From Syntrophobacterales bacterium (GTDB lineage Bacteria > Desulfobacterota > Syntrophorhabdia > Syntrophorhabdales > WCHB1-27), in contig JADGQN010000312.1 of assembly GCA_017881765.1 (NCBI GenBank), positions 1 through 5,916 on the forward strand: a stretch of DNA of 5,916 bases. Reading direction: 5' to 3'. How positions within the stretch are numbered: position 1 is the first letter of the stretch; each line of letters starts with the position of its first letter. The notes below the pieces were generated by a model that was not told where the DNA came from, searched no databases, and saw only the letters and a program-made list of their open reading frames with translations. Shown here one piece after another: positions 5,429 through 5,916 of the stretch. Made by a program: the position numbers and the translations under genes.

Positions 5429-5916
5429 ATGCTACCGCTCAAAGACACCATCCGCAGAGTGAGCACTCCGTCCGTAACCTGGATACTCATTCTGATAAAC
5501 AGCATAATCTTCATCCTTGAGTCATCAATCCCCGAGAGTCTGCTCACCGACGTTGTCTCCTTATTCGGCCTTTGTCCAGCGCGCTATACCGATCCGGCAT
5601 GGGCGCTCGGCAATGACCTTCCCTTCGATTATTATCTCTCGTTCTTTACGAACATGTTCCTGCATGGTGGCTGGCTTCACCTCATCGGCAATATGTGGTT
5701 TCTTTATCTTTTTGGACGCAGCGTCGAAGACCGGACCGGTCACGCCCGCTTCCTGGTGCTCTATCTGCTGTGCGGCCTTGCCGCGGGTCTCACCTATTTC
5801 TTGCTCTATCCCCGGGCAACGGCACCGACCCTCGGAGCCTCCGGCGCGATTGCCGGAGTCATGGGGGCCTACCTGGTCCTGTTTCCCCGAGCAAGGGTTC
5901 TCACACTCTTTCCCAT
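5429..5916 (+). CDS. Rhomboid-family intramembrane serine protease, 3' end cut by the window
   Basis: A polytopic inner-membrane protease that cleaves transmembrane segments of other proteins. The visible 162 residues begin MLPLKDTIRR and VTWILILIN (17-24), the usual opening of this rhomboid class, followed by the first membrane helix and a loop. Next come MFLHGGWLHLIGNMWFL (76-92), with His79, His84 and Asn88 at the positions of the conserved HxxxxHxxxN pattern, two further helices, and the active-site GASGAIAGVMG (136-146) with nucleophile Ser138. The partner catalytic histidine should lie in a later helix beyond the window. The ATG at 5429 is preceded by an in-frame TAA at 5411; the ribosome binding site is weak (AAGG, 13 bases away). 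It lies 119 bases downstream of the permease remnant. Its substrate is unknown. Confidence 0.92.
   Translation, partial: MLPLKDTIRRVSTPSVTWILILINSIIFILESSIPESLLTDVVSLFGLCPARYTDPAWALGNDLPFDYYLSFFTNMFLHGGWLHLIGNMWFLYLFGRSVEDRTGHARFLVLYLLCGLAAGLTYFLLYPRATAPTLGASGAIAGVMGAYLVLFPRARVLTLFP

Overview
This window looks like a moderately GC-rich chromosomal segment from a Gram-negative bacterium. The evidence is a predicted outer-membrane beta-barrel protein, a lipobox lipoprotein and a secreted SYLF-domain protein. The style of the proteins suggests Desulfobacterota, Nitrospirota or a related lineage, but that placement is a weak inference. No tRNA, rRNA, CRISPR array, integrase or insertion sequence was seen.

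Layout. (1) Positions 1-359 hold no secure gene; a minus-strand reading frame of unknown function may start near 124-205 and leave the left edge. (2) Positions 360-3592 are a compact minus-strand operon, in transcription order: a PAP2-superfamily membrane protein, a predicted outer-membrane beta-barrel/transporter-like protein, a lipoprotein with a PEGA-like part, and a full-length two-domain CHR-family transporter (ChrA-like). Gaps are 52, 13 and 6 bases, so co-transcription and coupled translation are likely. (3) Positions 3629-4025 are a 397-base divergent intergenic region. It holds a chain of three tiny reading frames, an 8-base inverted repeat and a terminator-like hairpin, then a candidate promoter. 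(4) Positions 4026-4592 (plus) encode a secreted SYLF/Ysc84-type lipid-binding protein. (5) Positions 4593-5042 are noncoding with several short inverted repeats. (6) Positions 5043-5309 (plus) are the orphan C-terminal end of an APC-type amino-acid permease whose membrane part is missing. (7) From 5429 a rhomboid-family intramembrane serine protease starts and runs off the right edge.

Function. Most products act at the envelope: inner-membrane anion transport, a possible lipid-phosphate or phosphate-binding membrane protein, an outer-membrane barrel, a lipoprotein, a periplasmic lipid-binding protein and an intramembrane protease. The points most worth a second look are the PAP2 protein with a rewritten catalytic motif (the glycine-histidine of motif 2 is absent), its linkage to a chromate-type transporter and two outer-envelope proteins, the leader-like region before the SYLF gene, and the permease remnant whose first codon lies inside a near-consensus sigma-70 promoter.
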